Assembly: GCF_019090165.1 (NCBI RefSeq)
Contig: NZ_JAHRIB010000179.1
Location: 19,597 to 83,596, forward strand
DNA: 64,000 nt
Source: Streptomyces sp. BV286
GTDB lineage: Bacteria > Actinomycetota > Actinomycetes > Streptomycetales > Streptomycetaceae
Reading direction: 5' to 3'
How positions within the stretch are numbered: the first letter of the stretch is position 1; each line of letters begins with the position of its first letter. Below are positions 1-8,276 of the stretch, piece after piece. Both the position numbers and the translations under genes were made by a program. The notes under the pieces were generated by a model that saw nothing but the letters and a program-made list of their open reading frames with translations, was not told the origin of the DNA and did not search any database.

Positions 1-677
1 CCGGCCTCATCATCGGCGCGGTGGCGGTCGTGGCCGCTGTCGCCGTCGGCGCGTACTTCGTCGTCGGCAGCGGCAGCAGCGGCTCCTCGGACGTCGCGGA
101 CGACGGCCCGCACAAGCTGACGACTCCGGCGACGGTGCTCGGCGGTGACTACAAGAAGAGCGACGAGGCCAACGGTGACGGCTTCGACGCAAGCGATGTC
201 AAGAAGGCCGAGAAGCACGGCGTCAAGGGCGCCAAGGACGTCAACGCGGGCTACCAGGCCGGGGACAAGGACAATCCGCTGTCGCAGCAGATGGTCCAGT
301 TCATGGGCGTCTACGGCGAGATCGAGGACCCGGAGAAGGTCGTCGACGCCATGTTCGCCGACCTGAAGAAGGAAGCCACGAAGGAACCGGACGGCGGCCG
401 GCTCGTCGGCAGTCCGAAGAGCTACGAGCCCAGCGGCCTGGACGGCGCGGTCCTCAAGTGCCAGGAAACCAAGATCACGAACGAGGACGCTTCGAGCGAC
501 GCGGCCGCCGGCCCGTCGTCGTTCAGCATGCCCGTGTGCATCTGGGGTGACCACAGCACCCTCGGCGTCATCATCAACATCGACATGGCGAGCGCCATGG
601 CGGGCAAGGGCGCCGACCTCGGAGCGGCCGCCGACCTGACGGCCAAGTTCCGCAAGGAGGTCCGCGTCAAGATCTGA
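1..677 (+). CDS. Membrane-anchored hypothetical protein (5' end outside window)
   Basis: The reading frame is open from the first bases of the window, so the N-terminus is missing. The visible part begins with a hydrophobic run of about 20 residues rich in Val, Ala and Gly (one membrane segment), followed by a Gly/Ser linker and about 180 mostly charged residues, so a single-pass protein with an extracytoplasmic domain is likely. Two cysteines lie in the C-terminal half (KCQETK and MPVCIW) and could form a disulfide. I do not recognise the family. It ends just before a strong hairpin shared with convergent clpX. Confidence 0.75.
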   Translation, partial: GLIIGAVAVVAAVAVGAYFVVGSGSSGSSDVADDGPHKLTTPATVLGGDYKKSDEANGDGFDASDVKKAEKHGVKGAKDVNAGYQAGDKDNPLSQQMVQFMGVYGEIEDPEKVVDAMFADLKKEATKEPDGGRLVGSPKSYEPSGLDGAVLKCQETKITNEDASSDAAAGPSSFSMPVCIWGDHSTLGVIINIDMASAMAGKGADLGAAADLTAKFRKEVRVKI

Positions 678-704
678 CGCGCGCGTCCGGCTTGCGCAGC
701 AACG

Positions 705-742
705 GCGAAGGGGCCCCGGTCGGTTGACCGGGGCCCCTTCGC
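705..742. terminator. Bidirectional terminator between the membrane protein gene and clpX
   Basis: A perfect 17-bp inverted repeat (705-721 with 726-742) closes on a GGTT tetraloop. It lies between two convergent genes and can serve both. Confidence 0.85.
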
Positions 743-763
743 GTACTCGTGCGTGTGTGCCGC

Positions 764-2050
764 CTACGCGGTCTTCTGCTCGCCCGGGCCGCGGCCCCGC
801 GCGTCGCGTGGGATCAGCGTCGGGTTCACGTTCGAGCGGACGACCTCCGAGGTGATGACGACGCGGGCCACGTCCTTGCGGGACGGGACCTCGTACATCA
901 CCGCCTGGAGGACCTCTTCCATGATGGCGCGCAGGCCGCGCGCGCCGGTCTGGCGGAGGATGGCCTGGTCGGCGATGGCTTCGAGGGCCTCGCGCTCGAA
1001 GTCCAGCTCCACGCCGTCGAGTTCGAACAGCTTCTGGTACTGCTTCACCAGCGCGTTGCGCGGCTCCACCAGGATCTGGAGGAGGGCCTCGCGGTCGAGG
1101 TTGTGGACCGACGTGATGACGGGCAGGCGGCCGATGAACTCGGGGATCATGCCGAACTTCACCAGGTCCTCGGGCATGACGTCCTCGAAGCGGTCCTTCG
1201 CCTCCAGCTCCTTCTTGGAGCGGATCGTCGCACCGAAGCCGATGCCCTTGGCGCCCGCGCGGGACTCGACGAGCTTCTCCAGGCCCGCGAAGGCACCGCC
1301 CACGATGAACAGGACGTTCGTCGTGTCGATCTGGATGAACTCCTGGTGCGGGTGCTTGCGCCCGCCCTGCGGCGGGACGGAGGCGGTGGTGCCCTCCAGG
1401 ATCTTCAGCAGGGCCTGCTGGACGCCCTCGCCGGACACGTCACGCGTGATCGACGGGTTTTCGCTCTTACGGGCCACCTTGTCGATCTCGTCGATGTAGA
1501 TGATGCCCGTCTCGGCCTTCTTGACGTCGTAGTCCGCCGCCTGGATCAGCTTCAGCAGGATGTTCTCGACGTCCTCGCCGACGTACCCCGCCTCCGTGAG
1601 CGCCGTCGCGTCGGCGATGGCGAACGGGACGTTCAGCATGCGGGCCAGGGTCTGGGCCAGCAGCGTCTTGCCGGAGCCCGTGGGGCCGAGCAGGAGGATG
1701 TTGGACTTCGCCAGCTCGATGGCGTCCTCGCGGTTCTGTCCCGTGCTGTTCTCGCCGGCCTGGACCCGCTTGTAGTGGTTGTACACCGCGACCGAGAGGG
1801 CCTTCTTGGCGGACTCCTGGCCTACGACGTACCCCTCGAGGAACTCGTAGATCTCACGAGGCTTGGGAAGTTCCTCCCAGCGGACCTCGCTCGTCTCCGC
1901 GAGCTCTTCCTCGATGATCTCGTTGCAGAGATCGATGCACTCGTCGCAGATGTACACACCAGGGCCTGCGATGAGCTTCTTGACCTGCTTCTGGCTCTTG
2001 CCACAGAACGAGCACTTGAGCAGATCGCCGCCGTCACCGATGCGTGCCAC
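764..2050 (-). CDS. clpX: ATP-dependent Clp protease, ATP-binding subunit ClpX
   Basis: This is the AAA+ unfoldase that recognises substrates and feeds them into the ClpP chamber. The predicted protein is 428 residues, normal for ClpX. The N-terminal zinc-binding domain has Cys13, Cys16, Cys35 and Cys38. Walker A is GPTGSGKT (about 122-129) and Walker B is IIYIDEIDK. The GIGFGA loop (IGF motif) that docks on ClpP is present. The GTG start at 2050 has a purine-rich GAAGGGGAAG upstream. The frame stays open upstream to 2164, but the extra residues (GGPNGGPGK...) do not look like ClpX. It lies 160 bp downstream of clpP2 on the same strand. Confidence 0.97.
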   Translation of the reverse strand: MARIGDGGDLLKCSFCGKSQKQVKKLIAGPGVYICDECIDLCNEIIEEELAETSEVRWEELPKPREIYEFLEGYVVGQESAKKALSVAVYNHYKRVQAGENSTGQNREDAIELAKSNILLLGPTGSGKTLLAQTLARMLNVPFAIADATALTEAGYVGEDVENILLKLIQAADYDVKKAETGIIYIDEIDKVARKSENPSITRDVSGEGVQQALLKILEGTTASVPPQGGRKHPHQEFIQIDTTNVLFIVGGAFAGLEKLVESRAGAKGIGFGATIRSKKELEAKDRFEDVMPEDLVKFGMIPEFIGRLPVITSVHNLDREALLQILVEPRNALVKQYQKLFELDGVELDFEREALEAIADQAILRQTGARGLRAIMEEVLQAVMYEVPSRKDVARVVITSEVVRSNVNPTLIPRDARGRGPGEQKTA

Positions 2051-2210
2051 GGTGTGCTTCCCCTTCGCCTGGGAGACGCCTAGGTCCAGCGGCTCCTGGT
2101 GCTGCCTTATGTCCGACGGTACCTTGCCGGGCCCCCCGTTCGGGCCCCCCTTGGCGCGGTTCACTTTGTCGTGAACCGTGCCAAGGAGCGGCTGACGATA
2201 CAGCGATGCG

Positions 2211-2891
2211 TCACGCGACCGATGCGTTGTTCATCTTCCGGGTGGAGATGATCTGGTCGATCAGGCCGTACTCGAGCGCGTCCTCGGCCGTGAGGATCTT
2301 GTCGCGCTCGATGTCCTCGCGGATCTTCTCGATCGGCGTCGTCGAGTGCTTGGCCAGCATGTCCTCCAGCTGACCGCGCATCCGGAGGATCTCGTTGGCG
2401 GCGATCTCGAGGTCCGAGACCTGGCCGCGGCCGGTCTCGCTGTAGGGCTGGTGGATCAGCACGCGCGCGTTCGGAAGTGCCATGCGCTTGCCCGGCGTTC
2501 CGGCTGCCAGCAGAATCGCGGCGGCCGACGCGGCCTGGCCCATGCAGACCGTCTGGACGTCCGGCTTCACGAACTGCATCGTGTCGTAGATCGCGGTGAG
2601 CGCCGTGAAGGAGCCGCCGGGGCTGTTGATGTAGACCGAGATGTCACGGTCGGGGTCCATCGACTCCAGGCACAGCAGCTGCGCCATGACGTCGTTGGCG
2701 GAGGCGTCGTCGATCTGCACGCCGAGGAAGATCACGCGCTCCTCGAAGAGCTTCGCGTACGGGTCGTACTCACGGACGCCCTGCGAGGTGCGCTCGACGA
2801 AGCGCGGGATGACGTAGCGGGACTCCGCGCGTGGGCCGGTGTACTCGGCCTCCGTGCGGGCGTAGAGGCCGCTGCCGGGGAAGTCGTTCAC
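2211..2891 (-). CDS. clpP2: ATP-dependent Clp protease, proteolytic subunit 2
   Basis: Serine protease subunit of 226 residues that assembles into the ClpP barrel, in actinobacteria normally as a mixed ClpP1-ClpP2 tetradecamer. The catalytic Ser is in GQAASAAAI (Ser122), the His in LIHQP (His147), and the Asp lies in the ERDKILTAEDA segment. The handle motif YINSPGGS is intact. GTG at 2891 is preceded by AGGAGACACA, a good ribosome site; the frame runs further upstream but has no such site. It follows clpP1 on the same strand with a 112-bp gap, so the two are probably co-transcribed. The N-terminus is about 25 residues longer than that of ClpP1. Confidence 0.96.
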   Translation of the reverse strand: MNDFPGSGLYARTEAEYTGPRAESRYVIPRFVERTSQGVREYDPYAKLFEERVIFLGVQIDDASANDVMAQLLCLESMDPDRDISVYINSPGGSFTALTAIYDTMQFVKPDVQTVCMGQAASAAAILLAAGTPGKRMALPNARVLIHQPYSETGRGQVSDLEIAANEILRMRGQLEDMLAKHSTTPIEKIREDIERDKILTAEDALEYGLIDQIISTRKMNNASVA

Positions 2892-3003
2892 TGTGTCTCC
2901 TGGAAAGCCTGATAAGGGCTGAGGCGGTCGGCTGTGGGCTCGGAGGGGCTGGTGTCGGCCCACGCCCGGCGCCTGGAGGGGCGAACGGGCGCGGACCGCC
3001 GAC

Positions 3004-3621
3004 CTACGCCGCTCCGGTGCCGCCGCCGCCCGGCATTCCGGCAGCGGTGGGCATGATGTCGTCGATGAGGCCGTACTCCTTGGCCTCGATCGGGTCGAAC
3101 CAGCGGTCCCGGTCGGAGTCGCGGGTGACCTGCTCCACGGTCTGGCCGGTGTGGAACGAGGTCAGCTCCGCCATCCGCTTCTTGGTGTGCAGCAGCCGCT
3201 CGGCGTGGATCTTGATGTCCGACGCGGAGCCGGCGAGGCCGGCCGAGGGCTGGTGGATCAGGATCTCCGCGTTCGGCAGCGCGAAGCGCTTGCCCGGAGT
3301 ACCCGCGCTCAGCAGGAACTGGCCCATGGAGGCCGCCATGCCCATCGCGATCGTCACGACGTCGTTCTTGATGTACTGCATGGTGTCGTAGATCGCCATG
3401 CCGGCGGTGATCGAGCCGCCGGGGCTGTTGATGTAGAGGTAGATGTCCTTCTCCGGGTCGGAGGCAAGGAGCAGCAACTGTGCGGTGATCTTGTTGGCGA
3501 TGTCGTCGTCGACCGCCTGGCCGAGGAAGATGATCCGCTCGCCGAGCAGCCGGTTGTAGACCTGGTCGCCGAGGCCACCACCGATGGGGTCGCCGGCGGC
3601 TGTGGGCATCAGATTCGTCAC
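3004..3621 (-). CDS. clpP1: ATP-dependent Clp protease, proteolytic subunit 1
   Basis: Serine protease subunit of 205 residues and partner of ClpP2. The catalytic Ser is in AMGMAASMG (Ser98) and the His in LIHQP (His123). The active-site Asp lies in the DSDRDRWFDP segment, and the YINSPGGS strand is conserved. The C-terminus is Gly-rich (GMPGGGGTGAA), as is usual for streptomycete ClpP1. The GTG start at 3621 follows AGGTGGATAC. It is the first gene of the clpP1-clpP2 unit, and the upstream region carries a ClgR-type box, consistent with the known activation of clpP1P2 by ClgR in Streptomyces. Confidence 0.97.
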   Translation of the reverse strand: MTNLMPTAAGDPIGGGLGDQVYNRLLGERIIFLGQAVDDDIANKITAQLLLLASDPEKDIYLYINSPGGSITAGMAIYDTMQYIKNDVVTIAMGMAASMGQFLLSAGTPGKRFALPNAEILIHQPSAGLAGSASDIKIHAERLLHTKKRMAELTSFHTGQTVEQVTRDSDRDRWFDPIEAKEYGLIDDIMPTAAGMPGGGGTGAA

Positions 3622-4001
3622 GTATCCACCTGCTCGTCTTACGACGGCGCCGGGCCGTCTACACGTCTTCTGCTGGGGGCGTGGGACCCCGTGTGCGTGC
3701 CGTGTCGGACGGCTCCGGGGACTCCCCTGCCCTCGTACTCATGGACCCTAACGCGCGGGTCCCTCCGGGGAATCCCGGAGAAGGAACTGTTCGCTGTGAG
3801 CGCATGCGCTCCGCTGGGTTCAGCAGGGATTACGGGCTCAGCCCCCTCCCCTCCCAGCAGCGCGGGCCACTGCGCGGCCGGCCCTCGCCGGGCCGCAGTC
3901 GCGTCTGCCACGGATGGTGCGTCGGCGGGTGCGGCTTGTCGTGGGTTGCTCGCGCGGTTCCCCACGCCCCTTGAGGGCCCTGCGAGCCCCGGGGAAGGCC
4001 C
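3622..4001. other. Intergenic region between clpP1 and tig
   Basis: About 380 bp without a convincing gene. It holds the ClgR-type box (3789-3802) and, at about 3948-3976, a diverged copy of the dispersed GCGCAGTTCCCCGCGCCCCT repeat. The clpP1 promoter must lie here; no clean -10/-35 pair stands out. Confidence 0.6.
3789..3802. promoter_or_regulatory. ClgR-type box upstream of clpP1
   Basis: The sequence is GTTCGC-TGTGA-GCG, an exact match to the GTTCGC-N5-GCG motif described for the Streptomyces Clp regulator ClgR. It lies about 170 bp upstream of the clpP1 start, in the only long gap before that gene. Confidence 0.65.
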
Positions 4002-4033
4002 GCGGGCCCCCAGGGCGTGTCCTGGGGGCCCGC
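4002..4033 (-). terminator. Terminator downstream of tig
   Basis: A perfect 13-bp inverted repeat (4002-4014 with 4021-4033) with a 6-nt loop, 23 bp after the tig stop codon. Confidence 0.85.
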
Positions 4034-4056
4034 AGTACGTCCTACTCGCGAGGCGG

Positions 4057-5484
4057 TCAGGCCTCGGTCTTCTCCTCGGAGGCGGCGGGGGCCTCGGTGG
4101 CCTCCGGGGCGTCCTCGGTCGCAGCGTCGGCCGAGCCCTCGGTGGAGGTCTCGGTGGAGGTCTCGTCCTCGTCCTCGTCGTCCAGGTCCACGAGCTCGCC
4201 GTTCGTGTCCTTGACGGTGGCGGCCTCGACGACCACGGCGAGGGCCTTTCCGCGGGCGACCTCGCCGACCAGCATCGGAACCTGGCCGCCTTCGACGACC
4301 TGCTGGGCGAACTGGTCGGGGGACATGTTGGAGGAGGCGGCCCGCCGCATGAGGTGCTCGGTGAGCTCCTCCTGGTTGACGTTCAGCTTCTCCTTGTTGA
4401 CGAGCTCGTCCAGGACGAACTGCGTCTTGATGCCCTTGACCGCGGCTTCCTTGGTCTCGGCGTCGAACTCCTCGACCGTCTTGCCCTGGATCTCGAGGTA
4501 CTTCTCGAGGTCGAGGCCCATCTGGCCGAGCTGGTGGTGCTCCAGGTTGTGCTTGCGGGTGTTGATCTCGTCCTCGAGGAGCTTCTCGGGGACGGGCACC
4601 TCGACGAGCTCCAGCAGCTTCTCCAGGACACGCTCCTGGGCCTGCGTGGCCTGGTCGTACTGCTTCATGTTCTCGAGACGCTTGCGGCTGTCCGCACGGA
4701 GCTCCTCGAGGGTGTCGAACTCCGACGCGAGCTGCGCGAAGTCGTCGTCCAGCTCGGGCAGTTCACGCTTGGCGACCTGGGTGACCTTGACGGAGACCTC
4801 GGCCTCCTTGCCGGCTGCCGAGCCGCCCTTGAGCTCGGAGGCGAAGGTGGCCTCGCCACCGGCCTCCACGCCCTTCACGGCGTCGTCGATGCCGTCCAGC
4901 AGCTCGCCGGAGCCGATGGTGTAGGAGACGCCGCTCGCGACGCCGTCCTCCAGGACCTCGCCGTCGACCTTGGCCTCCAGGTCGAGGGTGACGACGTCAC
5001 CGTCCTCGGCGGCACGCTCGACGGGAGCGGTCGAGGCGAAGCGCTCACGCAGCTCCTCGACGGCCTTGTCGATGTCCTCTTCGCTGACCTCGACGGCGTC
5101 GACCTCGACCTCGATGCCGGAGTAGTCCGGGATCTCGATGGTCGGGCGGACGTCGACCTCGGCGGTGAAGTTCAGCGTCTCGCCGTCCTTCAGCTCCGTG
5201 ATGTCGACCTCGGGCTGGCCGAGGACGTTCAGCTCGGCCTCGTTGACCGCGTCGGTGTAGAACTTCGGAAGCGCGTCGTTGACCGCTTCCTCAAGAACCG
5301 CACCGCGGCCGAACCGCTGGTCGATGACGCGCGCCGGAATCTTGCCCTTCCGGAACCCCTTCACCGTGACCTGCTGGTTGATCTTCTTGTACGCCGCGTC
5401 GAGGCTGTCCTTGAGCTCCTCGAAGGGCACCTCGATGCTGAGCCGAACCCGGGTCGGGTTCAGGGTCTCCACGGCGCTCTTCAC
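4057..5484 (-). CDS. tig: Trigger factor (ribosome-associated chaperone/PPIase)
   Basis: Folds nascent chains at the ribosome exit tunnel. The protein is 475 residues. The N-terminal ribosome-binding domain carries the signature GFRKGK (residues 43-48). A central FKBP-like prolyl isomerase region (roughly 155-245) is followed by a helical SurA-like arm and a long acidic, Thr/Glu/Ala-rich tail, which is normal in streptomycetes. The GTG start at 5484 has AAGGAG 11 nt upstream; the frame stays open beyond it but reads into tRNA flanks. It is transcribed in the same direction as clpP1-clpP2-clpX, but a strong terminator separates it from them. Confidence 0.95.
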   Translation of the reverse strand: MKSAVETLNPTRVRLSIEVPFEELKDSLDAAYKKINQQVTVKGFRKGKIPARVIDQRFGRGAVLEEAVNDALPKFYTDAVNEAELNVLGQPEVDITELKDGETLNFTAEVDVRPTIEIPDYSGIEVEVDAVEVSEEDIDKAVEELRERFASTAPVERAAEDGDVVTLDLEAKVDGEVLEDGVASGVSYTIGSGELLDGIDDAVKGVEAGGEATFASELKGGSAAGKEAEVSVKVTQVAKRELPELDDDFAQLASEFDTLEELRADSRKRLENMKQYDQATQAQERVLEKLLELVEVPVPEKLLEDEINTRKHNLEHHQLGQMGLDLEKYLEIQGKTVEEFDAETKEAAVKGIKTQFVLDELVNKEKLNVNQEELTEHLMRRAASSNMSPDQFAQQVVEGGQVPMLVGEVARGKALAVVVEAATVKDTNGELVDLDDEDEDETSTETSTEGSADAATEDAPEATEAPAASEEKTEA

Positions 5485-5614
5485 GGTTCGGTCTCCTTGG
5501 GGGCTGACTTCTTCGGGTTCTGCTGACGTTCTCCGTCGGATACGGCGGAGCCTCAGCGGATTTGGCGGGCCCTTGAGGGACATGAAAATGCAGACACACG
5601 GGCGCGCAGTTTGC

Positions 5615-5620
5615 ATACTA
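5615..5620 (-). promoter_or_regulatory. Candidate -10 element for tig
   Basis: TAGTAT on the minus strand, about 130 bp upstream of the tig start in a locally AT-richer stretch. No good -35 is visible, so this is tentative. Confidence 0.3.
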
Positions 5621-5675
5621 GCCGCAGGCGGTACACGCCCCAAAAGGTGATCTTGCCGGTGGTCCGGCACGGTGG

Positions 5676-5749
5676 TCGGGGTGGCGGGATTTGAACCCAC
5701 GGCCTTCCGCTCCCAAAGCGGACGCGCTACCAAGCTGCGCCACACCCCG
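5676..5749 (-). tRNA. tRNA-Pro(TGG)
   Basis: Full cloverleaf on the minus strand: acceptor arm CGGGGTG/CACCCCG, T-loop GTTCAAAT, anticodon loop TTTGGGA with anticodon TGG, discriminator A. CCA is not encoded. Confidence 0.95.
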
Positions 5750-5902
5750 TCTGGTGCGACACGTAGGGTACATGCCCGCGGACAGTGCGGTGCCCGCATT
5801 TTCCCGGGGCGCCCCCGCCGTCCGGGCGGGGTGTGCGGCCAGGGGGCGCGACCCGCTACGATGCTTCAGTGCCGCGCGTCACTGACCTGCGGCGCACGCT
5901 GT

Positions 5903-5976
5903 GCGGGCGTAGCTCAATGGTAGAGCCCTAGTCTTCCAAACTAGCTACGCGGGTTCGATTCCCGTCGCCCGCTCCA
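5903..5976 (+). tRNA. tRNA-Gly(TCC)
   Basis: Full cloverleaf: acceptor arm GCGGGCG/CGCCCGC, D-arm TAGCTCAATGGTAGA, anticodon loop CTTCCAA with anticodon TCC, T-loop GTTCGATT, and an encoded CCA end (5974-5976). It reads glycine GGA codons. Confidence 0.96.
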
Positions 5977-5984
5977 TATGACGT

Positions 5985-6021
5985 AGGGCCAGGTCAGAGG
6001 TTGGTTTCTCTGCCTGGCCCT
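5985..6021 (+). terminator. Terminator downstream of tRNA-Gly
   Basis: Inverted repeat AGGGCCAGG-t-CAGAG with CTCTG-CCTGGCCCT (one bulged T, 8-nt loop), followed by the T-containing CGTTGTTTC. Confidence 0.8.
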
Positions 6022-6133
6022 CGTTGTTTCTCCGGGGCCTTCGACGTTTCCTCAGCGGCCTTCGACCGGGGCGCCGTCTCGTCCGCTCGCCTGTTCGTCC
6101 GCGCAGTCTCGGCCCCGGGCCGTCTCCGGGCGT

Positions 6134-6973
6134 TCAGTCGCCCAGGAACGTCAGCAGGGCGGCGAGGAGCCGGGCGGGGGCGTCCAGCGGGACGAGGTGG
6201 CCGGCGTCCGGGATCGTGCGCAGGCGTGCGCCGGGGATCAGGGAGGCCAGCTCCTCGCCCTTGGCGGGCGGGATCCAGGTGTCCTCCTCGCCCCAGCAGA
6301 CGGTGACGGGCAGGTCCATCGTGGGGTACAGGGCCTGGATCTCGTCGGTGTGGCGTTGGTCTGCCTGGGAGATCTGGCGGTAGAACGCCGCCTGTCCGCT
6401 CTCGCCCGTCCAGGGCTCGACCAGCCCGGCCAGGACGTCGGGCCGCAGTCCGCGATGGCTCGCGGAGCTCACGTACTCACGGACCAGAGCCTCGTGCAGC
6501 GGGGCGGGCAGCCGCTCGAAGACGTCGGCGTGCCCGGCGACCAGCCGGAAGAAGGGCGATCCCCAGGGCGCCAGCGCAACCGGGTCGACCAGCGCGAGGC
6601 GCCGGTACCCGGCCTTGTGGAGCAGATGCGCGCGCAGCGAGACGCAGCCGCCGAAATCGTGTGCGATCACCGAAGGGCTCGTCAGTCCCCACACACCGAG
6701 GAGCTCGGCGAACACCTCGCCCTGTGCCTTCAGCGAGACGTCCTGGCCCTCGCTCTTGCCGGAGCGGCCGTAGCCGGGCATGTCCCAGACGTGGACCCGG
6801 TGCCCCTCCGCGGCCAGGGCCGGGGCGATCTCGTGCCACACGTAGGACGAGAACGGGGTGCCGTGCAGCAGCACCACCGGCGGGCCCTCCTCCGGTCCGA
6901 GGCGGTCCCACCGGAGTGTCCCGATCGGGCTCTCCCAGCTCTCACGCAGCTGCCAGGCGGGCTTCGCGTTCAC
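6134..6973 (-). CDS. Alpha/beta hydrolase with Asp nucleophile (epoxide hydrolase/haloalkane dehalogenase type)
   Basis: Predicted 279-residue alpha/beta hydrolase. The oxyanion region reads VVLLHGTPFSS. The nucleophile elbow is AHDFGG, with Asp rather than Ser, which is the pattern of epoxide hydrolases and haloalkane dehalogenases. The acid is probably in GEEDTWIP and the catalytic His in DAGHLVP. A cap region of about 80 residues sits between the nucleophile and the acid. The GTG start at 6973 is preceded by GAAGGAG; the frame is open further up to 7063, but those residues are low-complexity Pro/Gly. The substrate is unknown. The gene stands alone. Confidence 0.85.
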   Translation of the reverse strand: MNAKPAWQLRESWESPIGTLRWDRLGPEEGPPVVLLHGTPFSSYVWHEIAPALAAEGHRVHVWDMPGYGRSGKSEGQDVSLKAQGEVFAELLGVWGLTSPSVIAHDFGGCVSLRAHLLHKAGYRRLALVDPVALAPWGSPFFRLVAGHADVFERLPAPLHEALVREYVSSASHRGLRPDVLAGLVEPWTGESGQAAFYRQISQADQRHTDEIQALYPTMDLPVTVCWGEEDTWIPPAKGEELASLIPGARLRTIPDAGHLVPLDAPARLLAALLTFLGD

Positions 6974-7492
6974 GTCGGCGGGCTCCTTCGGGGAGAGGCG
7001 TACGTCGGTCGCAGGGGGCCCGCATCCACCGGAGGGGCCGGGCGGATTCCTCACGGCGGGCACGGGCGCCCGGGCTTACGAGGGCCGGGCTTACTGGCGG
7101 CCCGGCTCAAGAGGGGCGCGTACGCGTAAGGGCGTGCGGTGGCGGGGCGTTCGGCACCGGGGTGGAGGGGGGTCGGCCCGGCCCGGGCGGCGCTCCGGCT
7201 CTCCCGGGCGTGCGGTGCCGGGTGCGGGAGGCCGACCGCCCTGGTTCGCCGTCGAGTTCGGATTGTGCCGTCGGCCGAGGGGTACCCGTTTCGGCGACCG
7301 CGACCTGTTCGAGCGGGGGTACGGGGCTGTCGCACCGTGCCTTCGCCGGGCTTGCGGCGGTGGCGTGCCGGAACCGGGCGCGGGGCGGCCGTCGTGCACG
7401 AACCGGCCGTCGGGCGGCCGGACCGGGCGGTTCGGTCACCCCGTCCGCCGCTGCGCGCTCCGCTCCCACGGTCACCGGACCCGCGAACCCGC
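6974..7492. other. Gene-free stretch upstream of the hydrolase
   Basis: About 520 bp of very GC-rich DNA. Frames are open here in several phases only because of composition. The one pattern seen is a direct repeat CCGGGCTTAC at 7070-7079 and 7085-7094, about 100 bp upstream of the hydrolase start. Confidence 0.5.
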
Positions 7493-7687
7493 TCAGAACT
7501 GAATCGAGTTGATGGTCTCCGCCACCGAGTTGAGGAACCGTTGGATGTCGTCCGCCATGCCCGTGGAGGCGAGGAAGAAGCCGAAGAGCACGGCGACCAC
7601 CGCCGGCCCTCCCTTGATCGACCCGCCTCGTATCAACACCACCAGGACGATTCCCAACAGAAGCACCACTGACAGCGAAATGGCCAC
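7493..7687 (-). CDS. Small two-segment membrane protein
   Basis: A 64-residue protein with two predicted membrane segments: about residues 2-19 (AISLSVVLLLGIVLVVLI) and about 28-43 (GPAVVAVLFGFFLAS), joined by the short basic turn RGGSIKGG. The tail (DDIQRFLNSVAETINSIQF) is amphipathic. Similar short proteins are common in streptomycete genomes, but I cannot name a function. The GTG start has no strong ribosome site. It lies alone between long non-coding stretches. Confidence 0.7.
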   Translation of the reverse strand: MAISLSVVLLLGIVLVVLIRGGSIKGGPAVVAVLFGFFLASTGMADDIQRFLNSVAETINSIQF

Positions 7688-8276
7688 AACTGATCACACC
7701 CTACGGTCGGTCCGCTCTCCCGGCCCGGAGGCGCAACCCCGCACGCCCCCGCCAGAACCATCGTGCCACCAACAGGCCCCCCGTATGCGGCGGGTGAGGC
7801 ATCCATCGGCCGCCGACGCGAACGGCCTGGTCCCGCACGGCAATTCGAGTGGACCCTCTCACGAGAAATTAAGAGTGGTCGTTTCCATGTCCACCCAACC
7901 GTGCACACAACCTGTTCGCAGGTAATTCGAATTGTTGGCACAGGCACACCGGCGAACCTGAGGGCGGGTCACTAACAGGCCACTAAAGCCGACTCACCCG
8001 GACATTTCACCAGAGTCGCCCGCGGGTGTTATGCAACGTTTAGTCATGACGAATCCGGACGTAACCCCCGTACAGAGTGTGGCGATCGACATAGTCGTTG
8101 CCATGTCAACTTCGCCAAATCCTGGGTATGCGCGAAAGACAAGCAGGATTCACCTCAGGGGTTTTACGGAATCCCACAGACAACGCTAGGGTGCCTCAGA
8201 TGTCCTACGCTGCCTCGTCCCCCGCATGTGCAGCGAGGTCGCGGATCGTCTCCCCCAGCTCCTGGTGGGAGGGTCT
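7688..8276. other. Long, comparatively AT-rich intergenic region
   Basis: About 590 bp with no supportable gene. The part from about 7860 to 8200 is clearly less GC-rich than its surroundings, as expected for promoters of the flanking divergent genes. It contains the candidate promoter at 8163-8192. Confidence 0.55.
8163..8192 (+). promoter_or_regulatory. Candidate promoter of the acyltransferase gene
   Basis: TTTACG (8163-8168), an 18-bp spacer, then TAGGGT (8187-8192), about 85 bp before the GTG start. The fit to a vegetative promoter is moderate. Confidence 0.4.

Noticed and set aside
749..2083. 444-codon open frame on the plus strand opposite clpX
   Set aside because: It is the antisense shadow of clpX in GC-rich DNA; the peptide is Arg/Leu/Asp-rich and low in complexity, and has no family features.
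2051..2164. 38-residue N-terminal extension of ClpX
   Set aside because: The frame is open to 2164, but the residues (GGPNGGPGKVPSD...) do not belong to ClpX, and the GTG at 2050 has a ribosome site and begins the conserved domain.
5676..5976. tRNA genes as integration site of a mobile element
   Set aside because: Both tRNAs are flanked by ordinary genes. No integrase, excisionase or duplicated tRNA 3' end is visible in the window.
7107..7697. 196-codon frame covering the gap upstream of the hydrolase and the 64-residue membrane protein
   Set aside because: The translation is Arg/Pro/Gly-rich and low in complexity, and it overlaps the better-supported membrane protein in another phase.
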